Source: Pseudomonas syringae
GTDB lineage: Bacteria > Pseudomonadota > Gammaproteobacteria > Pseudomonadales > Pseudomonadaceae
Assembly (NCBI RefSeq): GCF_000737245.1
Contig: NZ_JPQU01000089.1
Coordinates: 62,001-126,000 of the forward strand
Reading direction: 5' to 3'
DNA length: 64,000 bases
Part shown: piece by piece, positions 8,578 through 16,349 of the stretch
How the letters are laid out: every line of letters begins with the position of its first letter
Position numbering within the stretch: the stretch's first letter is position 1
Notes under the pieces: generated by a model
The model's database searches: none
What the model saw: the letters and a program-made list of their open reading frames with translations, nothing else
Told to the model about the DNA's origin: nothing
Translations under genes and position numbers: made by a program

Positions 8578-9273
8578 CTACTCAGGGGCCGGGCTGTCGG
8601 CGCTGAGCGGCCTTTGCCAGGCCCGTTGCAGCAAACTTATGACCTCTTCATCCGTCGTCTGGGAGAAATTCAGATACCAGTAGCCGATGGATATCATTCT
8701 TTCGACACTGATCAGACAGATCACCTCATTGACCACGCCGCGCAGGACTTCCGCCGTTTCCATTGCCGCTACTGGCACGGCCACGACGATTCTCGATGGA
8801 GCCTGGAGGCGGACCGACTCGATCGCGGCCATCATCGAGGCGCCGGTGACCAGACCATCATCAATGAGCACCACAATCTGATCCTTGAGCTTCACTGGCG
8901 CCCGGTTGCCCCGGTAAACGTGCTCGCGGCGTAAAAGCTCCCGTGTTTCCCGCGCGACGACCGCGTCAAAACTCTGTTTATCAATCGCCCCGCCTTGCAG
9001 TGCATCTTCATTGAGAATCTGGATACCGCCACTGGCGATAGCGCCCATGGCGAATTCCGGATGCGACGGCACGCCGAGCTTGCGCACCAATAGCAGGTCC
9101 AGACGCACCTCCAGGGCGACGGCGACTTCAAAAGCCACCGGAACACCGCCACGAGGCAAGGCGAGGATGATGACGTCGGGACGACGTGCGTATTTGAGCA
9201 ATGGCTCCACCAGACTTCGGCCTGCGGCGGAGCGGTCCTGCAAGAGGGTTTGTAACGAGGGACTTTGAGTCAT
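8578..9273 (-). CDS. type I phosphoribosyltransferase family protein
   Basis: A 231-residue cytoplasmic protein of the PRTase fold. The PRPP-binding signature reads VVLIDDGLVTGASM near residues 133-147. LALPRGGVPVAFEVA near the N-terminus is the second conserved segment. Stand-alone members of this group are common in stress-protein clusters, but their substrate base is not established. A perfect Anr box lies about 80 bp upstream of the ATG, so it is probably induced when oxygen is low. It could also be read from the nitroreductase and chaperonin genes upstream on the same strand. Confidence 0.85.
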   Translation of the reverse strand: MTQSPSLQTLLQDRSAAGRSLVEPLLKYARRPDVIILALPRGGVPVAFEVAVALEVRLDLLLVRKLGVPSHPEFAMGAIASGGIQILNEDALQGGAIDKQSFDAVVARETRELLRREHVYRGNRAPVKLKDQIVVLIDDGLVTGASMMAAIESVRLQAPSRIVVAVPVAAMETAEVLRGVVNEVICLISVERMISIGYWYLNFSQTTDEEVISLLQRAWQRPLSADSPAPE

Positions 9274-9351
9274 GGATCAGCTCCGCAGGCGATGACAGGA
9301 GATGTTCTGCTGTGCTACCCGGCAGCGTCTCCTATCGAGTCCGCGCTGACG

Positions 9352-9365
9352 TTGATCTTTATCAA
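9352..9365. promoter_or_regulatory. perfect Anr/FNR box
   Basis: TTGATCTTTATCAA is an exact TTGAT-N4-ATCAA palindrome in the 210-bp gap between the nitroreductase stop and the phosphoribosyltransferase start (9273, minus strand). Its centre is about 85 bp before that start, which fits activation of the phosphoribosyltransferase gene. Confidence 0.75.
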
Positions 9366-9483
9366 GTGCACCCGCTAGAGGCGGATGCGGCCCTGCCAAG
9401 GGCCCTGTCAGCTGAAGGTGGACAGTCATCATGACTGCGCATTACCCGCGACAACTTAGCGGGTTGCGATGGAGGCTTGCGGG

Positions 9484-10044
9484 TCACCCGATCCAGCGGA
9501 TCTGCGGCGCCTTGTGTACGACGGGCGCGGGTACGGACTTGGGATGACCGACGATGATCGGTGCCACGGGCATCCATTCTGCGGGCAGGCCCAACGCATG
9601 CTTGCCCTGAGGCGTATTAAGAAAGCCTTGAGCAAAACCGATCCAGCAAGACCCAAGCCCCTCGGCACAGGCGCAAAGCATCAGGTTCTCGGCAGCCAGG
9701 GCACAGTCTTCGACAATCCACTCGCCCAGAGCGTTACCTGAGATAAGCACCAATACCGGCGCGTGGTGGAAAATCTGAAAACTTGGATCGGTGAGCATTG
9801 AGTGAAAATAACTGGCGTGCTGCCCTGCGGGCATCCTGGCGAGCATATAGGCCTTCGCTTCGGTCGAGATCCGCTCCAGTAGCGCCTGATCGCGCACGAC
9901 CGTAAACGTCCACGGTTGCTGGTTGACTGCGCTTGGCGCCTGAACTGCTGCATTGATCAAACGATGAATCACGCTTTCATCAACGGCTGCTGCCGTGTAA
10001 TCACGTATCGAGCGTCGACCCGCAATTGCTAGATCCAGGTTCAT
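9484..10044 (-). CDS. nitroreductase-family FMN oxidoreductase
   Basis: A 186-residue flavoprotein of the nitroreductase family. The N-terminal flavin-binding pattern RRSIRDYTAAAVDE and the segment APSAVNQQPWTFTVV are typical. AENLMLCACAEGLGSCWIG and the C-terminal IIVGHPKS complete the fold. Such enzymes use NAD(P)H to reduce quinones or nitro compounds; the substrate cannot be read here. I use the ATG at 10044, which has GAGG about nine bases upstream, rather than a TTG five codons earlier. It lies between the chaperonin and phosphoribosyltransferase genes on the same strand. Confidence 0.88.
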   Translation of the reverse strand: MNLDLAIAGRRSIRDYTAAAVDESVIHRLINAAVQAPSAVNQQPWTFTVVRDQALLERISTEAKAYMLARMPAGQHASYFHSMLTDPSFQIFHHAPVLVLISGNALGEWIVEDCALAAENLMLCACAEGLGSCWIGFAQGFLNTPQGKHALGLPAEWMPVAPIIVGHPKSVPAPVVHKAPQIRWIG

Positions 10045-10156
10045 CAGTGCACACCTCAAAAAACGTTCTTACAGCCTGTGTGGCGCATCGAATCTGACCC
10101 ACCACTCCTTTTACTACACGCGCTCCCACCCCGCGCCGCAACCCTGATCACGGTGG

Positions 10157-11776
10157 TTATTCAGGGAACGGCGTCGCTTGCGCGGGCGATTCCTTTTCTG
10201 GAATGTCAGTAATCGTCGCTTCAGTAAGCAGCAGGATGCTGGCAACTGAAACGGCATTTTCGAGGGCGATGCGCACGACTTTGGTCGGATCAATGATGCC
10301 GGCCTCGTACATGTCGACATAACCATTTGTCGATGCGTCGAAGCCAACACTGCCCGGCTCCGCCAGCATGCGCGCGACGACGACGCCGGCATCCACCGCC
10401 GAGTTTTCCGCGATCAGCCTCGCTGGCGCTTCCAGCGCCCGGCGCAGGATCTGCAGGCCAGTCCTGAAGTCGCCCTCGTGCCTGGCCTCCTCGGCGGCGA
10501 TTGTCGGTACCGCTTTGAGCAGCGCGAGACCACCTCCCGGCACGATACCTTCAGTGATCGCAGCCCGGGTTGCCGATATCGCATCATCCAGCGCGTCCTT
10601 GCGGGCCTTCATTTCGGCTTCGGACGGCGCACCGACCCGGATCACCGCGACACCGCCGGACAGCCGGGCCAATCGTTCCTGAAGTTTTTCCCGGTCGTAA
10701 TCGCTAGTGGTAGCGTCCATTTGCCCACGAATCTGCTGCAGGCGCGCCTGGATGGCTTCGCGGCTACCCGCTCCGCCTATCAACGCCGTGCTGTCTTTTT
10801 GCACCACGACTCGATGAGCTCGACCCAGTTGGTTCAATTCCACTTGTTCGAGGGTGATGTCCAGTTCATTGGAGACCACCACGGCGCCGGTCAGCACAGC
10901 GATGTCCTGGAGCATTTCCTTGCGACGATCACCAAAACCCGGGGCCTTGATCGCAACAGCTCGCAGTACGCCGCGTAGCTGGTTGACGACCAACGTGGTC
11001 AGCGCCTCGCCTTCGATGTCATCGGCGATCAGCACCAGTGGCTGCCCGCTTTTGGCAACCAGCTCCAGCAACGGAAGCAAGTCTTTGAGGACAGCGATTT
11101 TATGGTCACAGAGCAGCAGATAGGCATCATTGAGTTCGACCTGCATCTTGTCGGTGTCGGTGACGAAATACGGCGAAACATAGCCCCGGTCGAACCGCAT
11201 CCCTTCCATGACATCAACGACTGTTTCGGTGGTCTTGGACTCCTCGACGCTGACGACGCCTTCTACACCGACCTTCTCCAGCGCATCCGCTACCAGTTGA
11301 CCGATGACGGCATCGTTATGCGCTGACAGCGTCGCGACCTGGGCTTTTTCTCTGGGCGTGCTGACGGGCCGAGACTGGGCCGCAAGTGACTCCACAACCA
11401 GGAGCAAGCCACGATCCAGGCCACGCTTGAGGTCGATGGCGCTCGCCCCGGCGACGACGTTGCGGATGCCATCCGCCAGGATTGCATGAGCCAACACCGT
11501 GGACGTACTGGTGCCATCGCCGACGGCATCGCCTGTGCGTTCCGCCGCCTGGCGCAGCATTTGCGCGCCCAGGTTCTCCTCGGGGTCGAGCAGGTCAATG
11601 CGTTTGGCGATGGTTACCCCATCGTTGCAAACCGTCGGGTTACCCCACTTGTTCTGAATCAGCACCGATTTGGATTTGGGCCCCAGCGTCACGCGCACCG
11701 CATCTGCGAGCTGTGAGGCTCCACTCAAAATTTTCTCGCGTGCAGTCGCGCGAAACACAATCTTACTGTGAGCCAT
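10157..11776 (-). CDS. stand-alone GroEL-like 60-kDa chaperonin
   Basis: A 539-residue group I chaperonin. Recognisable are the ATP site (VTLGPKSKSVLI, NDGVTIAKRI, GDGTSTSTV), the segment PGFGDRRKEMLQDIA, the hydrolysis Asp region KDALDDAISATRAA and EGIVPGGG. Unlike the housekeeping GroEL it has no groES gene next to it and ends in SPAQATPFPE instead of a Gly-Gly-Met tail. It is thus likely a second, specialised chaperonin. A degenerate Anr box lies about 70 bp upstream. It may work with the genomic GroES, or assist proteins induced at low oxygen; both are inference. Confidence 0.9.
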   Translation of the reverse strand: MAHSKIVFRATAREKILSGASQLADAVRVTLGPKSKSVLIQNKWGNPTVCNDGVTIAKRIDLLDPEENLGAQMLRQAAERTGDAVGDGTSTSTVLAHAILADGIRNVVAGASAIDLKRGLDRGLLLVVESLAAQSRPVSTPREKAQVATLSAHNDAVIGQLVADALEKVGVEGVVSVEESKTTETVVDVMEGMRFDRGYVSPYFVTDTDKMQVELNDAYLLLCDHKIAVLKDLLPLLELVAKSGQPLVLIADDIEGEALTTLVVNQLRGVLRAVAIKAPGFGDRRKEMLQDIAVLTGAVVVSNELDITLEQVELNQLGRAHRVVVQKDSTALIGGAGSREAIQARLQQIRGQMDATTSDYDREKLQERLARLSGGVAVIRVGAPSEAEMKARKDALDDAISATRAAITEGIVPGGGLALLKAVPTIAAEEARHEGDFRTGLQILRRALEAPARLIAENSAVDAGVVVARMLAEPGSVGFDASTNGYVDMYEAGIIDPTKVVRIALENAVSVASILLLTEATITDIPEKESPAQATPFPE

Positions 11777-11844
11777 CAGGTTTCACTCCTGCCAGATCTA
11801 CCAAGGGACGTGCTTGCAGCTTCCGTGAAGTTGCCGAGGCGGCA

Positions 11845-11858
11845 TTGACTTTTATCAG
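11845..11858. promoter_or_regulatory. degenerate Anr/FNR-type box
   Basis: TTGACTTTTATCAG matches the Anr consensus at 8 of 10 defined positions. It is centred about 75 bp before the minus-strand chaperonin start at 11776. The divergent BON gene (start 12025) is farther away. Confidence 0.5.
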
Positions 11859-12024
11859 CAATGTCACACCGTCGCCGGCCCGTTTAAAACAGACGTGAGG
11901 CTGCGCTCTTTGACAATTCTCAATAAATCGCGGCACGGAGGGCGTAACTATTCATGAAGCGTCCCTTAGAGGGAAAGAATCCGAGGGATAGAACCCGAAC
12001 ACTAGCCTGAACGGAGCAATCGCC

Positions 12025-12681
12025 ATGAGCGATCTAAGCCTGCGCAACAATATATTGGACGAGCTGGATTTCCGTCCCGATATCAACCCAGCCAACATCG
12101 GCGTCATGGTGAAGGATGGCGTGGTCACCCTGACCGGACACGTCAGCACCTACGCGGAAAAAATAGCCGCCGAGCGCGCTGTTACCTCAATCAAGGGCGT
12201 GCGCGCTATTGCACAGGAAATTGAAGTTCGCCCAGCCGGCCATCAGGGTGTGACCGACGACATGATTGCAGCGCGTGCGGCCAATATCATCAGCTGGACG
12301 GCCCACCTGCCTGACGGTGCCATAAAGATCAAAGTCCAGGCGGGTTGGGTCAACCTGGAGGGTCAGGTCGACTGGCAATACGAAAGGGATTCGATCCTGC
12401 GGGCCGTTCACAAACTGTCCGGCGTGGTAGGCGTAACCAACATGATCACCCTGCGACCACGACCCAATGCGATAGACATCAAGCAGCGGATTGAAGACGC
12501 CCTCAAACGTAGCGCCGAGGTCGATGCCAGACAAATCCGGGTCAAGGTCGAAGGCGATACCGTGAAGCTCGAAGGCAAGATCCATATGCTAGGCGAGCGC
12601 ACCATCGTTGAGCGCGCCGCCTGGGCCACACCCGGTGTGCGCAGGGTCGAGGATCATTTGATGCTTGATCAGCCGCTCTGA
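12025..12681 (+). CDS. three-BON-domain protein (first copy)
   Basis: A 218-residue protein made of three BON domains, at about residues 3-70, 77-145 and 149-216. Each carries the conserved pattern seen in VKDGVVTLTGHVSTYAEK, VQAGWVNLEGQVDWQYE and VEGDTVKLEGKIHMLGE. There is no signal peptide, so unlike OsmY it should be cytoplasmic. BON domains are thought to bind membranes or lipids and are common in osmotic and general stress proteins. It is closely similar along its full length to the gene at 21430-22077, so the two are paralogues. A terminator-like hairpin follows at 12804-12851. Confidence 0.88.
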   Translation: MSDLSLRNNILDELDFRPDINPANIGVMVKDGVVTLTGHVSTYAEKIAAERAVTSIKGVRAIAQEIEVRPAGHQGVTDDMIAARAANIISWTAHLPDGAIKIKVQAGWVNLEGQVDWQYERDSILRAVHKLSGVVGVTNMITLRPRPNAIDIKQRIEDALKRSAEVDARQIRVKVEGDTVKLEGKIHMLGERTIVERAAWATPGVRRVEDHLMLDQPL

Positions 12682-12803
12682 AACTCTCTGGATCAGACTC
12701 AAGCAACGGAATGCTGAGGATGCCTGTGTGGCAAAAGGCACCGTTATAAGCCTCAGACAGGGCCTTTACGCACAGGGTCCGAACAGCAGGCACGTACCTC
12801 TTC

Positions 12804-12851
12804 CCTCGCGACTGACTTGTCACTGAACTGAATAGTCGCGGGGGATTTTTT
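12804..12851 (+). terminator. Rho-independent terminator after the BON gene
   Basis: A 10-bp stem (12804-12813 with 12834-12843, one G-T pair) with a 20-base loop is followed by A and six T. It separates the BON gene from the P-type ATPase gene, so the ATPase probably needs its own promoter or read-through. Confidence 0.6.
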
Positions 12852-12921
12852 AAACCAATCAAACATCGCTCGTGGCTCCCATCACGCGATCAAGCGACGA
12901 TGCCTCGCTCGCCCCAGCGGA

Positions 12922-15207
12922 ATGATTATGCACAGAGGCAAACTCGACCCCGCACTCCTGTTGATCTCCCTGGTCTTGCTGGCAGGGGGCATCCTCGCCA
13001 ACACTTTCGATCACACTGAATTCGCGCACTGGCTGTGGATTTCATCGTCGCTCTTAATGGGCGCGGTGATCGGGATCGAGGTAATCGTCAGCTTGATAAA
13101 GCGCCAGATCGGGGTCGATCTGATCGCCCTTTTGTCCATCGCCGCTGCCCTGCAGTTTTCCCAGTTTCTGGTGGCTGCAGTGGTCGCCGTCATGCTCGCC
13201 TCGGGCCGCGCGCTGGAGTATTTCACCTCTCAGCGCGCTGAACGTGAACTGAAAAGGCTTATCCAGCGAGCGCCGACGTTCGCCTGGCAGATCGACGGCG
13301 ACAGCCTGGTTCGTGTTGCTCTGGACGATATTGTTCCCGGCCAACAGATCCTTGTGCACTTGGGCGATGTCATTCCGCTGGACGGCAAACTGATTAAAAC
13401 CGGGGCGACGATTGATGAATCGGCGCTGACTGGGGAATCGACTCCTGTCGAATATGCCAGCGGCGCGCCGATTAGAAGCGGTGCGGTAAATGTAGGGTCG
13501 CCCTTTGCGCTGCAGGTCACCCATAGCGCAAAGGAAAGTACCTACGCCGGCATCGTGAGAATGGCCGAGGCCGCCCGGCGCTCAAGAGCGCCCTTTGTCA
13601 GGGCTGCGGATCGCTTCGCACTGTTGCTCATACCGACCACCTTATTGATTGCCGGAGCGGGCTGGATGTGGTCGCAGGACCCCTTGCGAGCGCTGGCCGT
13701 GGTGGTAGTGTCCACGCCGTGCCCACTGATCCTCGCCGTACCGATCGCCATTCTTTCGGGCATTTCCCGTTGTGCTCGACGCGGCATCCTGGTCAAGGAC
13801 GGCGCGACACTCGAAGCGCTGGCTAAAACACGCATCGTCATGCTGGATAAAACCGGCACGTTGACCACAGGCCACGCGTCCATCGACCGCGTGGAAACCA
13901 CCGGCACCATCAGCCGCGACCAACTGCTTTTTTGGGCCGGGTCGCTGGCCCAAGGCTCGCCCCATCCAGTGTCGATGGCCATCGCTGCTGCCGCCCAACA
14001 GCGTTGCCCGGCAAAACTTGCCATCCCGACCGGGATAGTCGAACACGCAGGTGCCGGGCTTGATGGTCAAGTCGATGGACACTGGGTCAAATTGGGCAGC
14101 CTGGCATTTGTCAGTGCCGAGGTGGACGCGTGGTCGACAGCCTTGATGTCACGTATCGAATACCAGGGAGTAAGCGCAAGCTTCATTGCCGTCGACGGAA
14201 AGTTGTCTGGCGCCGTTTTATTTCGCGACCAGCTACGCAATGAGTCGGCTCAGGCGGTACGCAGTATCAAGCGCCTGGGTGTGGAAAAAGTCACGATGCT
14301 GACTGGCGACCGTCTGCAGACCGCGCAGTGGGTAGCGATGTCAGCAGGGATCGACGAGGTGCTCGCCAACCTGCAACCGCAAGACAAAGTCAGCGCTATC
14401 CAGGCCGCTTGCGCCCAGGCAACGACGATGATGGTGGGTGACGGAATCAATGACGCCCCGGCGCTGGCTGCGGCTGATATCGGGGTCGCCATGGGCGCGG
14501 CTGGGGCCAGTGCGGCCTCGGAAGCGGCCGGCGTGGTTCTACTGGTGGATCGCCTCGACCGCGTCGCCCAGGCCCTGGCCATCGCTCAGCGCTCCTGCAG
14601 CATCGCCCGGCAGAGCATGCTGATAGGGATGGGCCTGTCGGTGCTCGCCATGTTGGTGGCGGCTGCGGGCTATTTGCCGCCCTTGGCCGGAGCGGTGCTT
14701 CAAGAGGTGATCGATGTGGGCGTTATTTTCAATGCCTTGCGCGCCCTCACCCCCTCCGGTTGGCGAGCATCCCAAGCCCTGGACAATGACCAGCTCGAAC
14801 TGCTCGGCGCGGATCACCTGAAATTGGTCAAGGTTCTGGAAACCCTCAATGCCCTGGCGTGCGATTTCAGCCGTCTTTCACCAAAACTGATCCCGACCGA
14901 ACTGCGGTCGCTCATCGAGCTGCTTGAGCAAAAATTGCTGCCCCATGAGCGCGATGACGAAAAACGCTTGTATCCCCTTCTCCGGGCTTATTTGCGAGGG
15001 GACGATCCGCTGGCGGCGCTGAGCCATACCCATCGCGAGATATTCCGGCTGATCAGTGTTCTCAAACACCTGAGCAACAAGCTTTCCGTTGATCCGAAGA
15101 CAGCGGAACTGGATGAAATCCACACCACGCTGATCCGCCTGGACACACTCGTGGCCCTGCACTTTTCCCAGGAAAGCGAGCTTTACAGTGGCCTGGACCA
15201 ACGGTGA
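12922..15207 (+). CDS. P1B-type metal ATPase with C-terminal hemerythrin-like domain (P1B-5-like)
   Basis: A 761-residue heavy-metal P-type ATPase. There is no N-terminal metal-binding domain. Visible motifs are TGES (170-173), TPC in the sixth-helix metal site (265-267), DKTGTLT (309-315), the HP pair (348-349), TGDR (461-464), GDGIND (506-511) and QEVID in a late helix (594-598). The last 130 residues form a hemerythrin-like helix bundle with His at 632, 675, 702, 704 and 747 and acidic residues at 680 and 751. TPC, QExxD and a hemerythrin tail together are the marks of the P1B-5 subgroup, of which rhizobial Nia exports nickel and iron. Metal and oxygen sensing here are inferred. Confidence 0.9.
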   Translation: MIMHRGKLDPALLLISLVLLAGGILANTFDHTEFAHWLWISSSLLMGAVIGIEVIVSLIKRQIGVDLIALLSIAAALQFSQFLVAAVVAVMLASGRALEYFTSQRAERELKRLIQRAPTFAWQIDGDSLVRVALDDIVPGQQILVHLGDVIPLDGKLIKTGATIDESALTGESTPVEYASGAPIRSGAVNVGSPFALQVTHSAKESTYAGIVRMAEAARRSRAPFVRAADRFALLLIPTTLLIAGAGWMWSQDPLRALAVVVVSTPCPLILAVPIAILSGISRCARRGILVKDGATLEALAKTRIVMLDKTGTLTTGHASIDRVETTGTISRDQLLFWAGSLAQGSPHPVSMAIAAAAQQRCPAKLAIPTGIVEHAGAGLDGQVDGHWVKLGSLAFVSAEVDAWSTALMSRIEYQGVSASFIAVDGKLSGAVLFRDQLRNESAQAVRSIKRLGVEKVTMLTGDRLQTAQWVAMSAGIDEVLANLQPQDKVSAIQAACAQATTMMVGDGINDAPALAAADIGVAMGAAGASAASEAAGVVLLVDRLDRVAQALAIAQRSCSIARQSMLIGMGLSVLAMLVAAAGYLPPLAGAVLQEVIDVGVIFNALRALTPSGWRASQALDNDQLELLGADHLKLVKVLETLNALACDFSRLSPKLIPTELRSLIELLEQKLLPHERDDEKRLYPLLRAYLRGDDPLAALSHTHREIFRLISVLKHLSNKLSVDPKTAELDEIHTTLIRLDTLVALHFSQESELYSGLDQR

Positions 15208-15273
15208 CGAGGGGGCATTACGGCAAGTCGATCCAGACCACAGGTCGCAAATACCACTGCACCCCAGCCCGAT

Positions 15274-15287
15274 CTGATCCAGATCAA
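15274..15287. promoter_or_regulatory. Anr/FNR-type box
   Basis: CTGATCCAGATCAA matches the Anr consensus at 9 of 10 defined positions, centred about 96 bp before the universal stress protein start at 15377. Confidence 0.6.
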
Positions 15288-15376
15288 GCCAATTCACGCC
15301 CTGACACCTCACGATCAAACGTACCCGACCGCTGGAACCTGCGGCCTTTCTGCGATTGCTCCATGGGAGTTTTGTC

Positions 15377-16309
15377 ATGTCTGAACAATCACGTTACATG
15401 CTCGTCGCCCCACCACTGATGGAGACCAACCCTGCGTTTGACCGGGCAGCAGCGCTGGCCAAAGCTGAAGGGGCGGCATTGCATATCGTCGCATTCGATT
15501 ACCTGGAAGGCTTGGCGACGGCCAATCTCGTCGATGAGGATGCGCTGGAAGTAATGCGCGTCGGCTACGTCGAGCGTCATCGACAATGGCTCGAAGACCA
15601 GGCTCGAATTCTGCGTCAGCAAGAAATTACCGTGACCACGGAAGTCGTCTGGATAGCTGATCCGCTGGAAGAGATATTGATCCATCTGAACGAACAACCC
15701 ATGAACCTCTTGATCAAGGCGCTGGAACACCATTCGCGGCTGTCGCGGATATTCTTCACGCCGCTGGATATCCAGTTGTTGCGCCAGTGCCCAGTGCCTC
15801 TGCACTTCGTCAGGCATGCAAAACGGGCTCTGCCACGCAAAATCATCGCAGCTGTCGACCCGTTCCATGGCAGCGAGCAATACAAAGGCTTCAATGACCG
15901 CATCCTGCGCGAGGCAGTGCGATTAGCCACCGTCTGTAATGCCGACCTGGAAGTGGTTTATGCCTACGGTCTGGGATCATTCGATCCTCAGGGGTTTGAT
16001 TACGACACCAGCAGTTCGTTGTTCTCGTCCGCAGCAGTGAAGACCCTGTTCGACGCTCAGGGCGAGGCGTTCAATGAATTGGCCGAGCGCAACGGCATCC
16101 CTGCGGAACAACGCCATATGATCATGGGAGACCCGGCAAAGGTGTTGTGCAGCTACGCAGAAGCTTCCGACATCGACATCATCGTGATGGGCCGGGTCGG
16201 TCATCCCGGGCCGGGGCGATTTGTCGGAAGTACCGTGGAGCAGTTGCTGTACACAATGCCCTGCAGTGCGTGGATCGTGTCCCCTCAGGTCATTGAGCTG
16301 CATGTCTGA
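15377..16309 (+). CDS. double-domain universal stress protein (UspE-like)
   Basis: A 310-residue cytoplasmic protein with two tandem Usp domains, the second closing with VMGRVGHPGPGRFVGSTVEQ near residues 275-294, the nucleotide-binding end of the fold. Such proteins support survival in stasis and anaerobiosis; in P. aeruginosa several are Anr-controlled. The ATG at 15377 has GGGAG eight bases before it, and seven further upstream codons are not supported. An Anr box lies 90-100 bp upstream. The truncated gene at 1-120 encodes a close relative. Confidence 0.9.
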   Translation: MSEQSRYMLVAPPLMETNPAFDRAAALAKAEGAALHIVAFDYLEGLATANLVDEDALEVMRVGYVERHRQWLEDQARILRQQEITVTTEVVWIADPLEEILIHLNEQPMNLLIKALEHHSRLSRIFFTPLDIQLLRQCPVPLHFVRHAKRALPRKIIAAVDPFHGSEQYKGFNDRILREAVRLATVCNADLEVVYAYGLGSFDPQGFDYDTSSSLFSSAAVKTLFDAQGEAFNELAERNGIPAEQRHMIMGDPAKVLCSYAEASDIDIIVMGRVGHPGPGRFVGSTVEQLLYTMPCSAWIVSPQVIELHV

Positions 16310-16349
16310 ATCCCGCGGACCTGAGCGCTTCGATAATGTCTGGCCCTGA

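Noticed and set aside
11910..11923. TTGACAATTCTCAA as a further Anr box before the first BON gene
   Set aside because: It differs from the consensus in both halves and no other feature supports it.
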